Shown: positions 53,301 through 63,935, counted from the first letter of the stretch. The stretch: DNA of 64,000 nucleotides from Lamellibrachia columna (GCA_963662155.1 OY759263.1:40627544-40691543); one strand, 5' to 3'. The notes: generated from the sequence alone by a model not told the origin. Translations and numbers: made by a program.

Positions 53301-56300
53301 TATCTTCTGCACCAGTTTAGTGATCTCCGACCTTACCTTACGGTTCCCCATTGCCATTATCTGCTATCTTCTGCACCAGTTTAGTGATCCCCGACCTTAC
53401 CTTACGGTTCCCCATTGCCATTCTCTGCTATCTTCTGCACCAGTTTAGTGATCTCCGACCTTACCTTACGGTTCCCCATTGCCATTATCTGCTATCTTCT
53501 GCACCAGTTTAGTGATCCCCGACCTTACCTTACGGTTCCCCATTGCCATTCTCTGCTATCTTCTGCACCAGTTTAGTGATCTCCGACCTTACCTTACGGT
53601 TCCCCATTGCCATTCTCTGCTATCTTCTGCACCAGTTTAGTGATCTCCGACCTTACCTTACGGTTCCCCATTGCCATTATCTGCTATCTTCTGCACCAGT
53701 TTAGTGATCCCCGACCTTACCTTACGGTTCCCCATTGCCATTCTCTGCTATCTTCTGCACCAGTTTAGTGATCTCCGACCTTACCTTACGGTTCCCCATT
53801 GCCATTATCTGCTATCTTCTGCACCAGTTTAGTGATCCCCGACCTTACCTTACGGTTCCCCATTGCCATTCTCTGCTATCTTCTGCACCAGTTTAGTGAT
53901 CTCCGACCTTACCTTACGGTTCCCCATTGCCATTCTCTGCTATCTTCTGCACCAGTTTAGTGATCTCCGACCTTACCTTACGGTTCCCCATTGCCATTAT
54001 CTGCTATCTTCTGCACCAGTTTAGTGATCCCCGACCTTACCTTACGGTTCCCCATTGCCATTCTCTGCTATCTTCTGCACCAGTTTAGTGATCTCCGACC
54101 TTACCTTACGGTTCCCCATTGCCATTATCTGCTATCTTCTGCACCAGTTTAGTGATCCCCGACCTTACCTTACGGTTCCCCATTGCCATTCTCTGCTATC
54201 TTCTGCACCAGTTTAGTGATCTCCGACCTTACCTTACGGTTCCCCATTGCCATTATCTGCTATCTTCTGCACCAGTTTAGTGATCCCCGACCTTACCTTA
54301 CGGTTCCCCATTGCCATTCTCTGCTATCTTCTGCACCAGTTTAGTGATCTCCGACCTTACCTTACGGTTCCCCATTGCCATTCTCTGCTATCTTCTGCAC
54401 CAGTTTAGTGATCTCCGACCTTACCTTACGGTTCCCCATTGCCATTATCTGCTATCTTCTGCACCAGTTTAGTGATCCCCGACCTTACCTTACGGTTCCC
54501 CATTGCCATTCTCTGCTATCTTCTGCACCAGTTTAGTGATCTCCGACCTTACCTTACGGTTCCCCATTGCCATTCTCTGCTATCTTCTGCACCAGTTTAG
54601 TGATCTCCGACCTTACCTTACGGTTCCCCATTGCCATTATCTGCTATCTTCTGCACCAGTTTAGTGATCCCCGACCTTACCTTACGGTTCCCCATTGCCA
54701 TTCTCTGCTATCTTCTGCACCAGTTTAGTGATCTCCGACCTTACCTTACGGTTCCCCATTGCCATTATCTGCTATCTTCTGCACCAGTTTAGTGATCCCC
54801 GACCTTACCTTACGGTTCCCCATTGCCATTCTCTGCTATCTTCTGCACCAGTTTAGTGATCTCCGACCTTACCTTACGGTTCCCCATTGCCATTCTCTGC
54901 TATCTTCTGCACCAGTTTAGTGATCCCCGACCTTACCTTACGGTTCCCCATTGCCATTCTCTGCTATCTTCTGCACCAGTTTAGTGATCTCCGACCTTAC
55001 CTTACGGTTCCCCATTGCCATTCTCTGCTATCTTCTGCACCAGTTTAGTGATCCCCGACCTTACCTTACGGTTCCCCATTGCCATTCTCTGCTATCTTCT
55101 GCACCAGTTTAGTGATCTCCGACCTTACCTTACGGTTCCCCATTGCCATTCTCTGCTATCTTCTGCACCAGTTTAGTGATCCCCGACCTTACCTTACGGT
55201 TCCCCATTGCCATTCTCTGCTATCTTCTGCACCAGTTTAGTGATCTCCGACCTTACCTTACGGTTCCCCATTGCCATTCTCTGCTATCTTCTGCACCAGT
55301 TTAGTGATCTCCGACCTTACCTTACGGTTCCCCATTGCCATTACACGTTACATCTCGATGAAAGTATTGTTTATGTCATCGAGTATAAAACGAAAATTTT
55401 ATTGTTTAAAACTGAATGACAATCAACTGCAACGACTTAGAACATAGAACACAGTCCCCAACATTTAATTGAATTTAAGGCGTGTAAAACCACATAAAAA
55501 ATAATCGGACGCGACCTACGACCTTGTCCGATTATATGTGCTACTGCGCCACCGTCTCGTACGAGTCACGGGCGAAGGTGCCATCTAGTATGGTATCGAA
55601 ATTACGTGCCAATTTAGGAACTATCTAGAGACGATATTTGCTGCTAGATTGAGTAATTAATAATTATTAGGCATGGCTAATATACGCCGAATTGTCTTAG
55701 TAATTACACGGCAACTGTACTCAGTTGATGCATAACGTTATACTTGATTTGATACTAAATATCATTTATTGTAAATCAAGACACTTGTTAACAACTTGTA
55801 TCCAAACATTTCGACAGAGGGAATGCGAACAACGGTCTGACCCGTTGTAGCCACCAAAATAGGATAGCGCGAACTATTGCGACAGAATCTAGGTCAAAAT
55901 TCATATTTTCGTAAATTTTACTCGGTGATTCCCTTCCTCTTTTCTTACCCCCGGCGCGCTCTCCGTCGGTCGGAGTGACCTGGGCGGGGAAGTCGGCCGG
56001 GATCGACAGGTTGCGACCGAGAGAGTCGACAGCCTCCAGTCGCCTCTGCTTCCCGCAGTCGTGGATCTGCAGCACCTGCAGGGGACATTCAAATCGTCAA
56101 GTGAAACAGTTTTATCGCTTACATACTACACTGAAAGATCACACAGTAGACAGTGGCTTAACGAAATCACTGATAACAGAATCAGCTGTTGTATTTAAAT
56201 ACGCCACTTTAGTGAATCATATGTATATGGAGTGAGCCGTCGGTACGACGGATCTCGACCTCAGTCAGTATCGTGTGTACGGTTGTGGCTGAACAGACCG

Positions 56301-59300
56301 ATCCGCGATGCACATTGTCGTCCACAGACACGACACACAAAAGTGACAGTGTTTGATGAAGGCTGGGTAGCCTTCCGTCTTAGTCTCTTCTCTCTCAGGG
56401 CGTCGCACCGCTTTTTTTCGAATTCGTGTAGGCCGACGTGGCATGTGCGACGCCAGAGGGCACGGTCCATCGCTGTGGACTCCCAGGTGTTGTGAGGCAC
56501 GCCACATGATTTTAGTGTTGCCTTGAGCACGTCCTTGTATCTCTTTCGCTGCCCTCCCCGTGTTCGTTTGCCGGCGTCCAGTTCTCCATAGAACACTGCC
56601 TTAGGGATGAGGTCATCGGCCATTCTCACAAGGTGCCCGGACCAGCGGAGTTGTGCACGCTTGATGTGGTGTTCGATGCCCTTTTGTGCACAGCGCTGTA
56701 AGACCTCGGTGTTGGAAATCATGTCTTGCCACTTGATGTTAGCGATGCGCCTTAGGCTGCGCATGTGGAACTGGTCGAGTCTCCGTATGTGTCGGCGGTA
56801 TGGTGTCCACGCCTATGGTTAGTGAATCAGCCGCTTAGTATAATCACATTGTACTGGCCTGAAGTGGTTCTAATGATCGACGCCAATAGTATTACAATAA
56901 TGCGGCAATGTTGCCTTGTACGTGAACATTTTGTACCGTTGGTGAGGAATACAGGGAGTAACACCAGCGACAGACTCGAGTTAGTACAGGGAGTAACACC
57001 AGCGACAGACTCGAGTTAGTACAGGGAGTAACACCAGCGACAGACTCGAGTTAGTACAGGGAGTAACACCAGCGACAGACTCGAGTTAGTACAGGGAGTA
57101 ACACCAGCGACAGGCTCGAGTTAGTACAGGGAGTAGCACCAGCGACAGACTCGAGTTAGTACAGGGAGTAACACCAGCGACAGACTCGAGTTAGTACAGG
57201 GAGTAACACCAGCGACAGGCTCGAGTTAGTACAGGGAGTTACACCAGCGACAGACTCGAGTTAGTACAGGGAGTAACACCAGCGACAGGCTCGAGTTAGT
57301 ACAGGGAGTAACACCAGCGACAGGCTCGACTTAGTACAGGGAGTAACACCAGCGACAGGCTCGAGTTAGTACAGGGAGTAACACCAGCGACAGGCTCGAG
57401 TTAGTACAGGGAGTAACACCAGCGACAGGCTCGAGTTAGTACAGGGAGTAACACCAGCGACAGGCTCGACTTATTACAGGGAGTAACACCAGCGACAGGC
57501 TTGACTTAGTACAGGGAGTAACACCAGCGACAGGCTCGAGTTAGTACAGGGAGTAACACCAGCGACAGGCTCGAGTTAGTACAGGGAGTAACACCAGCGA
57601 CAGACTCGAGTTAGTACAGGGAGTAACACCAGCGACAGACTCCAGTTAGTACAGGGAGTAACACCAGCGACAGGCTCGACTTAGTACAGGGAGTAACACC
57701 AGCGACAGGCTCGACTTAGTACAGGGAGTAACACCAGCGACAGGCTCGAGTTAGTACAGGGAGTAACACCAGCGACAGGCTCGAGTTAGTACAGGGAGTA
57801 ACACCAGCGACAGACTCGAGTTAGTACAGTGAGTAACACCAGCGACAGACTCCAGTTAGTACAGGGAGTAACATCAGCGACAGACTCGAGTTAGTACAGG
57901 GAGTAACACCAGCGACAGGCTCCAGTTAGTACAGGGAGTAACACCAGCGACAGACTCCAGTTAGTACAGGGAGTAACACCAGCGACAGGCTCCAGTTAGT
58001 ACAGGGAGTAACACCAGCGACAGACTCCAGTTAGTCCAGGGAGTAACACCAGCGACAGGCTCGAGTTGGTCCGTTTTTTAAAAGCGTATGTTTTTATATC
58101 GCGCGGTATCCAGTCCGTGGGACCGCCAGCACCGCTCTAAGCGCTTTACACTTCATCCCCTGGCAGACCTGTTCATTCCAACGCTATCTCGGGGAAGAAT
58201 TCAGCTACGCTGCAATTACTGCGCGAAGACTTTTCGTTCACCTATCCACATCTGTCTGTAGTCAGGCACTCATTTATACAGGTGAATGAACTGTGGCCAC
58301 GTGGGGTGAACGAAATTGCCAAAGCTTCGAAACGGCAGCAGGTCTTTCAATTGAGAGTCGGGTGTTCTAACCGCCACGCCACCACGCCACCACGCCACCA
58401 CGCCACCACGCCGCCACGCCGCCACGCCGCCACGCCGCCACGCCGCCACGCCGCCACGCCGCCACGCCGCCACGCCGCCACGCCGCCACGCCGCCACGCC
58501 GCCACGCCGCCACGCCGCCACGCCGCCACGCCGCCACGCCGCCACGCCGCCACGCCGCCACGCCACCACGCCCCACCTGTATATAACGACTTCTTTCTTG
58601 TTTGGGGTACTGTCTGACCGTGTCTTCGACAACCACAGTTTAACGATATATCTGTTGTATTCGAATGCACTAAAGAACTACCGCCTTTGCTTGTTAATGT
58701 TACTTCCGCATTTCGCTTAGCACCCCACCCTCAACTGATTTAGCCTATCTCAAATCCGGTTCGTTGGTGTCCAAATATGTAGTGTGTTAATAGTATATTC
58801 ATCCGCATCCCATTTAATAAAACACATGCCTGTTGTTGTTCATATCATCGAAAGAATACGTTAATCATTAGATGTGAAAAGTGGATATCCAAATTGGTAA
58901 ACACTGTGCGGGTCAATGCTGATCATGGGCGTGGCTTCCAACTTCTCGTCGAGCGCAGGACAAACTTAAGATTCGTGAGTTTTCAGCTTTACCATGTTCA
59001 CTTCACTTATATGTAAAACATTATTAATGATTTCACACCAAAAAAAAACTACATACAAAAGTTGCACAAACGTTGCAGTGGATATTATGTAGGTTTGATT
59101 TTTCGCAAAATGAATTTGAAATGATAGTAGCAAAAATCGAATTGAGGAGGAACGTTACGAGAGTTTCATTTTATTCATAGTCATATGGGTATAAAAAACA
59201 AACGTACTCGAGGCGCGTCAGTACCAAAGGGTTATGCAATCTCAAAATCTGTATACAATGTTGATATCAACAGTATGCACTCACTTGGTTCTTTGAGACT

Positions 59301-61404
59301 GTGGCGCCATCGTTGTCATAGAAACCGTCTTGGTAGCCATGCGTCACCTTGACGATTAGAGGAAATCTGAACGATTCTGCCCGCACCAGTTCCTTGACGC
59401 TGTTTCAAAACGTTGCTTGTTACGTATTGTTTTCGTCATGTTTGGAGCCATCTCAAACCACCCGTTACACGACACTGCACGGAACCAATGTCATTTAACC
59501 TCGCTCCACCCCCCGTGATGTTACGGTCACGTGATGTTACCGTTGTCATCAAAAAAGTCATAATATCATATTTATACATTGTTATTGTCAAGTAAATTTA
59601 TTTATATACATATAATAATGAAATGTGTGTTTACTGCATTTTAATAATGTTCCAAACAGACATGCCACATTGTTTTGGTTCCAATCTGTATTTTCAACCA
59701 GAAAATCCGTATAAATCTGTATCAACTATAAATCAATTACTAAAACACAGGAAACGTATCTTAGTACGATTTTCCCCTCAATTTTTAACACATCCGTGTG
59801 AAAATGTGATACGGCCGTATCAATCTCAAAACCCTAATACTCCGTATAACACACGGGAAATCCGTACCATGTGGCATGTATGTCCAAATAACTTAATAAA
59901 ATTATGTCTGCGGGAAGTAAACCTACGCCCCTGCTGGGGGTGGTCGAGTGTGTCTACGCATGAACGTCCATGGCGTTCACATTGTCAAGCCGTCAACACA
60001 GACATTCGTCAGGTTCGGCCGTGAGTCATTCACTGTTAAGTTAAAGCCATTGGCGTGACTCATACGGCACGAGGAAGTTCACAGTGCATACCGGGTAGCT
60101 CACTCGTCGTCTAAAACACGTTTGCGGTTTCGTTCTAAATACTGGTTTATATTGCACACGATTTTTCTGTAGTGCAGATATCTATTCAGTTAACAGGTCA
60201 GACAATACAAAATAGCCAATAATATGTTGTGTTTTATATACATTCTGTTAAGAATACGCTGTGCACGTGGGGCAAGACAGTCCCTATGTATGTGGGGCAA
60301 GACAGTCCCGATGTAAGTGGGGCAAGACAGTCCCTATGTATGTGGGGCAAGACAGTCCCTATGTATGTGGGGCAAGACAGTCCCTATGTTTGTGGGGCAA
60401 GACAGTCCCTATCTATGTGGGGCAAGACAGTCCCTATGTATGTGGGGCAAGACAGTCCCTATCTATGTGGGGCAAGACAGTCCCTATGTACGTGGGGCAA
60501 GACAGTCCTTATCTATGTGGGGCAAGACAGTCCCTGTGTATGTGGGGCAAGACAGTCCCTATGTATGTGGGGCAAGACAGTCCCTATCTATGTGGGGTAA
60601 GACGGTCCCTATGTATGTGGGGCAAGACAGTCCCTATGTGTGTGGAGCAAGACAGTCCCTATCTATGAGGGGCAAGACGGTCCCTATGTATGTGGGGCAA
60701 GACAGTCCCTATGTATGTGGGGCAAGACAGTTCCTATCTATGTGGGGCAAGACGGTCCCTATGTATGTGGGGCAAGACGGTCCCTATGTCTTATCCACAT
60801 TAACATAATGTATTAAATGTATTACGCACACAATTACACCGATTATGATGGACTATTACTAAGCTAATTGTATGGATTGCATGGTATATGTTAATTCTAA
60901 TTTAAATGTAACAACTACAGTGACCCGATTTTATTTCCGTTCATATAAGCGAAAAACTCGTTGAAGGGAGCTATGGACTGTATTGACATAGGCAGGCAGC
61001 CGTCTTGCCCCAGGGATGAAGCAAGACGGTTTTTTTGGGGACCCTTACTATTTTTCAATTGCAAGCTAGGTTGTATGATTGCTGAACATTTTTAATGGGT
61101 AACACACATAATTGTCTATGACATGAATACATTAAAGACATTCTAACGTAGTTCAATGGTGTCTAATTTGAACGTTCCTTAGCGGGTCGCGCTGCCCCAG
61201 GTTAGCATACCTGTAGTGGTGGTTGGACCATACCTGTAGTGGTGGTTGGACCATACCTGTAGTGGCTGTTGGACCATACCTGTAGTGGTGGTTGGACCAT
61301 ACGCCGCCGTCGCTGCAGATGGTCGGGTAGTCTTCCGGGCGGGCTGGGTGGCGAGGCTTCTTGCGCCTTTTGAAAAGTCCTAAACGCTTCCCACGGGGAA
61401 ACAT
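47171..61404 (-). CDS. gene B: CABIT adaptor with tyrosine-rich tail, 6 exons, 308 aa
   Basis: The exons are 61404-61280, 59399-59285, 56075-55949, 49912-49742, 47895-47728 and 47391-47171; all are GT-AG, phases agree, and the total is 927 nt including TAG. Residues about 45-235 are the CABIT domain, with the same four-exon structure as gene A. The last 73 residues carry seven tyrosines (238, 254, 256, 271, 285, 294, 302), among them one YEN (Grb2-SH2 form) and YEYL, YTRI and YDTI (Yxx(L/I) form), in an Asp/Asn-rich context. There is no SAM domain before the stop. It lies upstream of gene A in the same direction, so the pair arose by tandem duplication. A phosphotyrosine adaptor role is inferred. 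The start is uncertain, as the frame is open up to 61509; 61404 (MFPRG) is chosen because upstream sequence is CT-rich low complexity. Confidence 0.78.
47570..47695. repeat. GTGC/GTGT-rich simple sequence
   Basis: Runs of GTGCGTGC and GTGTGTG with a G8 tract, within intron 5 of gene B. It causes overlapping short frames. Confidence 0.8.
47728..47895 (-). CDS. gene B exon 5: end of CABIT domain
   Basis: The acceptor is TTCGTCAG and the donor CCCCAG/GTACGG; 168 nt, same phases as gene A exon 5. It encodes GWIDQSQVLTIPSFIGTEF and on through DEWTDYCNMFSRSVRH to QGSP. Confidence 0.87.
48205..49736 (+). mobile_element. 5'-truncated LINE with intact RT core, tail on a splice donor
   Basis: A 332-codon frame (48237-49235) holds RT motif B (VPQGSILGPLLFTIYINDF), YADDTTLF with both Asp intact, and a thumb/C-terminal region (FNYLGLTIDTNLNWKKH, LPHINYCITTWGY, KKAVRIIT) ending CSFLNCYICQLN. 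No stop interrupts it, so the insertion is fairly young. It begins within RT, so it is 5'-truncated. A 3' UTR of about 500 bp ends GGGACAAATAAAATTTATCC and (TTATCC)n up to the exon 4 donor of gene B. Its composition is AT-rich, unlike other LINEs here. It resembles the CR1/L2/Jockey group; the clade is not certain. Confidence 0.85.
49712..49742 (-). promoter_or_regulatory. gene B exon 4 splice donor joined to LINE tail repeats
   Basis: On minus the sequence is AACAAAG/GTAAGG, followed directly by ATAAGG units that are the LINE's 3' microsatellite. Donor positions +1 to +6 thus match the repeat unit except at one base. Confidence 0.8.
49742..49912 (-). CDS. gene B exon 4: middle of CABIT domain
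   Basis: The acceptor is CCTGTAG and the donor AAAG/GTAAGG; 171 nt. It encodes DSLTLAEATVSLPVKVEVL, then GTKSDDDDKVTKHV with three more residues than gene A, then LTGQTLLLRNV and FLRASAINK. Confidence 0.87.
50163..55346. repeat. 64-bp satellite, about 81 copies, intron 3 of gene B
   Basis: The unit is GCACCAGTTTAGTGATCTCC, GACCTTACCTTACGGTTCCC, CATTGCCATTCTCTGCTATC, TTCT. Main variants are GATCTCC/GATCCCC and ATTCTC/ATTATC; left-hand units have CTTTCTTCT in place of CTATCTTCT. In 52.5-54.9 kb a five-unit pattern of about 320 bp recurs, a higher-order repeat. With 5.2 kb it is the largest array of the window; several short open frames in it are by-products. Confidence 0.97.
55347..55948 (-). 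other. gene B intron 3, part next to exon 3
   Basis: AT-rich intronic sequence with nothing recognised. Confidence 0.5.
55949..56075 (-). CDS. gene B exon 3: CABIT core with conserved Cys
   Basis: The acceptor is TCCCCTGCAG and the donor GGGG/GTAAGA; 127 nt, exactly as in gene A. It encodes VLQIHDCGKQRRLEAVDSLG and on to PTDGERAG. Only 8 nt differ from gene A exon 3, about half of them silent. Confidence 0.9.
56230..56835 (-). mobile_element. LINE 3' fragment with C-terminal zinc-finger motif
   Basis: A 167-codon frame (56764-56261) and its upstream extension give PYRRHIRRLDQFHMRSLRRI, KWQDMISNTEVL, RWSGHLVRMADD, FYGELDAGKRTRGGQRKRYK, WRRTCHVGLHEFE and a final CRVCGRQCASRIGLFSHNRTH. The order is typical of the region after RT in many invertebrate LINEs, where a C2H2-like finger closes the protein. 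RT proper is absent. It lies in intron 2 of gene B. Confidence 0.82.
56950..58069. repeat. 35-bp minisatellite, about 32 copies, intron 2 of gene B
   Basis: The unit is ACAGGGAGTAACACCAGCGA, CAG(A/G)CTCGAGTTAGT. Variants alternate between CAGACTCGAG, CAGGCTCGAG, CAGGCTCGAC and CAGACTCCAG and cluster by region, as expected from local duplication. Confidence 0.96.
58080..58574 (-). mobile_element. tRNA-derived SINE with amplified head
   Basis: On minus a tRNA-like head reads GTGGCGTGGCGGTTAGAACA (A-box form) and GCCGTTTCGAAGC (B-box form, plus 58324-58336) at normal spacing. A body with CTGCCAGGGGATGAAGTG, TAAAGCGCTTAGAGCGGTGC and GGCGGTCCCACGGACTGG follows, ending in an ATATAAAAA-like tail. 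The head merges with an 8-bp array (58371-58574). A partial relative lies at 2528-2640. Confidence 0.7.
58371..58574. repeat. 8-bp array (GCCGCCAC), about 25 copies, on SINE A box
   Basis: The unit GCCGCCAC, with GCCACCAC at both ends, repeats about 25 times. Three units make 8 codons, leaving long frames open on both strands. The unit equals the A-box end of the SINE head. Confidence 0.93.
58895..59170 (-). mobile_element. unclassified dispersed repeat 2, copy 2
   Basis: Reverse complement of the element at 34150-34420, with shared blocks in the same order. It is in intron 2 of gene B, close to exon 2. Confidence 0.75.
59285..59399 (-). CDS. gene B exon 2: start of CABIT domain
   Basis: The acceptor is TTTTGAAACAG and the donor CAA/GTGAGT; 115 nt, entering phase 2 and leaving phase 0, as in gene A. 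It encodes VKELVRAESFRFPLIVKVTH, then GYQDGFYDNDGATVSKNQ, with four residues more than gene A. Confidence 0.82.
59400..60260 (-). other. gene B intron 1, lower part
   Basis: A 133-codon plus-strand frame (59623-60024) has no recognisable domain. Nothing else is seen. Confidence 0.45.
60266..60790. repeat. 25-bp minisatellite, about 21 copies, intron 1 of gene B
   Basis: The unit is GGGGCAAGACAGTCCCTATG, TATGT with (A/G)TCTATG and GACGG variants. It lacks stops in several frames and yields long false frames. Confidence 0.96.
60995..61034. repeat. hairpin with GTCTTGC arms
   Basis: CCGTCTTGC and GCAAGACGG flank a 12-base loop (CCCAGGGATGAA). The arms contain the same GGGGCAAGACGG core as the 25-bp array some 250 bp away. 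Confidence 0.7.
61206..61298 (-). repeat. 23-bp array repeating the exon 1 splice donor of gene B
   Basis: On minus, CCAACCACCACTACAG/GTATGGT occurs four times with exact 23-bp spacing. Donor borders fall at 61280, 61257, 61234 and 61211. The first is equivalent in phase to gene A. Using the fourth adds 69 nt in frame without a stop. Confidence 0.88.
61280..61404 (-). CDS. gene B exon 1: putative start and N-terminus
   Basis: From ATG at 61404 it encodes MFPRGKRLGLFKRRKKPRHP and ends CSDGGVWSNHHY plus two bases at CTACAG/GTATGG. Gene A exon 1 also starts MF, is basic, and ends WSDQHY in the same phase. The frame stays open upstream to 61509 through Arg/Glu/Lys-rich low-complexity text, so a longer N-terminus cannot be excluded. 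Confidence 0.6.
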
Positions 61405-62060
61405 GACCGCCCACTCCCCCTCCCTCTCTTCCTCTCTCGCTTTCTCCATCTCTATTTTCTGCCTGTCTCTGTTTCTCCCTTTCTGTCTGCCTGTCTGTCT
61501 GTCTCTCACTCTCTGTCTCTCTCACTTGACTACTTCCCTACACCGACAGAAAGCCGCCTGTTGCAGCACTGCACTGACTTCACACACGACTGTTGTCGCC
61601 GGTAGTACAAATAATGAGTCAAATCCTACCTCTGCCCTTTAAGGCGTCGACTGCTGCAGTACACGAACAGCAACATTGCTTTATAATTATGAGACGTGCA
61701 GCCCACGCGTCGTGCTTCCTGATTCCTTTGTCCGTGGACAGAACGCCAGGTCTACTCTTTTTTGACACAAATACACCAACGAATCTCGCAACTGAACATA
61801 ACTGCTACCGTCAGCACGCGAGTTGCTGCTGAACTTTTGTTAAATTCATATTATGGAAAAGTAAGGTCCCGAAAGCCCCGTGGAGCTACACTCAGGACGA
61901 TGAGAGGTATATGTTTAATGTTTTAGTAATTACCACTGTTAATGCGACGCGTGTCAAACGTGTGTCATCGGAATCACACTCCCGGAGAGGGGGCACCACT
62001 CACCATATCGCCACTGTCACAACTTCATTATAACTTCAATATGGACGATTGGTGGACTGT
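61405..62060. other. upstream flank of gene B
   Basis: A CT-rich stretch (about 61410-61530) precedes the proposed start and may be 5' UTR or promoter-proximal. No TATA box or other element was recognised. Confidence 0.4.
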
Positions 62061-62063
62061 CAT

Positions 62064-62246
62064 GAGCGACGCCACTGGTAGGCTGAGCGACGCCACTGGT
62101 AGGCTAAGCTACGCCACTGGTAGGCTGAGCGACGCCACTGGTAGGCTGAGCGACGCCACTGGTAGGCTTAGCGACGCCACTGGCAGGCTGAGCGACGCCA
62201 CTGGTACGCTGAGCGACGCCACTGGTAGGCTGAGCGACGCCATTGT
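62064..62246. repeat. 21-bp tandem array, about 9 copies
   Basis: The unit GAGCGACGCCACTGGTAGGCT is nearly perfect, with CTACGCC, GGCAGG and GGTACG changes. The multiple-of-three period keeps a Ser-Asp-Ala-Thr-Gly-Arg-Leu frame open. Confidence 0.95.
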
Positions 62247-63480
62247 TTATGATTAGCATTTATGCATTTGAGAGACTAAAAATAATTTCATCCAAAAACG
62301 AACGTGTTTCTAGTCAAATTTCAACACAAAATATTATCCACAATTGTTCGCAATTGAAATAAGGAGATTTATTGACAAATACCAAGCATTTACCAGAATA
62401 CAATCAAATAAAGATGTTGAAATGTCCAGCCTATTAACCGTTTAAGTTATTTATGCCACTCCGCCAGCCGTCCATTTTGTTTATGAGCTTATAATCAAGT
62501 TGTGGCAGGGTGTTAATCTGGTGAGTGGCGACACTATTGGGGAATATGAATGTTTAACATTTTTATGTTTTCAACTCGATTGTTTGTGTGATTCTGATGA
62601 CATATGAACTTCAAAATGGTCGCATGGAATCAAGATATTTATTGCCAGCTAATGTTTAAACTATTAATTCACTTGATATATTGCATCTTTTCAGTTGACT
62701 TTTCATTAGATTCCCAACAGGTGAATGCCGTTTAGAATAACATGTTTTATTTCTAACGGTGACTAAGCATGATATGTGCGACCAGCATTGTATTGTGCAT
62801 GTTCCTGTATAATATCAGATTTTTCAGGCGTACATCATAATTTAAAGAGTTGATGCACCTTGGTTATACGACTTCTTCACTAACAATTAAGTGCGGTGAC
62901 CTGGTTTTGCACAAACAAAATCAGGCAAATGTCGTGGACTTCGATTGTTGGGGAAATAGTGACATCTGTCGTTGCGGGACAATTCCCTTTTATTCCTGCA
63001 TGTGTTGTCACTTGAGGGGAGACTCGGGCTAGTTGTAGCAAAATAGCATATTTCATGATTGCTATTCGAATTGTTACCCGATCAGAACTTTTTTAATGCA
63101 AGCGTATCTGCAAATATCTCCCGCAAAAGGCAAACCCTTTAACAAATGCTTAAATCAACACATATTTACACAATTATACGTGTCCTGAGGTCTCCTAAAG
63201 CATTACAATTTACCCCTATGCGGGGCAAGTTGTAACAGCCAGCGGGGCAAGTTGTAACATATATGATCTACTGATCCAAAATAAAACATACTAGTATAAG
63301 TAACTAATGTCTTTGAATTGGTTTAATGCATATCTGGGATACACGACTAGGTAATAAGGCTTAATTGGCTCTATCTAAAATAACTATATAACAAGTAATG
63401 GGCGTATCCGCCCTTGGAACACCGTGGAAACACAGTAATGAACAAAATCATGTTAATTACAAAACGTTTATTAATCGCCG
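62247..63480. other. non-coding, nothing recognised
   Basis: AT-rich sequence. At 63218-63260 GCGGGGCAAGTTGTAACA occurs twice and shares GGGGCAAG with the 25-bp array; otherwise nothing is recognised. Confidence 0.4.
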
Positions 63481-63486
63481 TCATGG

Positions 63487-63610
63487 GGTGATGCTGTGAC
63501 ATCTCATTCACACCGATTGTGAATGAGGTGATGCTGTGACATCTCATTCACACCGATTGTGAATGAGATGGTGCTGTAACATCTCATTCACAATCGCGAA
63601 TGATATGTCA
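63487..63610. repeat. 41-bp repeat, about 3 copies, with palindrome
   Basis: GTGATGCTGTGACATCTCAT then TCACACCGATTGTGAATGAG. Each full unit contains the inverted repeat CTCATTCACA...TGTGAATGAG and can fold into a ten-base-pair hairpin. Confidence 0.85.
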
Positions 63611-63824
63611 CATCTTATTCACGAATTGAGATTACTTTAAGACATACTTAAAACACTGCTTAGCGACCTATGTAACAGTTAGAATATATATGCATGACTA
63701 AAACTATCAAAGGAAGAACATCATTGGATAAGTCATGTGCACACAAACCTTTAACAGGTAGGCTACCGAAATTATAACCAATTACCATTTTCCCTTAAAA
63801 ATGGCGCTATTTTATATTTTCATC

Positions 63825-63935
63825 GGATCCACCCCCGGTTTCCACTACCATAACTTACCGGTGTTGCAACTACCCCCGATTTCCACTACTATACCTTCCC
63901 CGTGTTGCAACTACCCTCGGTCTCCCCTGTTATAA
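63825..63935. repeat. about 45-bp imperfect repeat, 2-3 copies
   Basis: CCCCGGTTTCCACTACCATA, ACTTACCGGTGTTGCAACTA and a diverged second and partial third copy follow each other near the window end. Confidence 0.75.

Noticed and set aside
50163..55346. CRISPR array
   Set aside because: Repeats are directly adjacent without unique spacers, the host is animal, and no cas genes exist. It is a satellite.
59623..60024. 133-codon plus frame
   Set aside because: It lies in intron 1 of gene B on the opposite strand, with no domain or start context of note.
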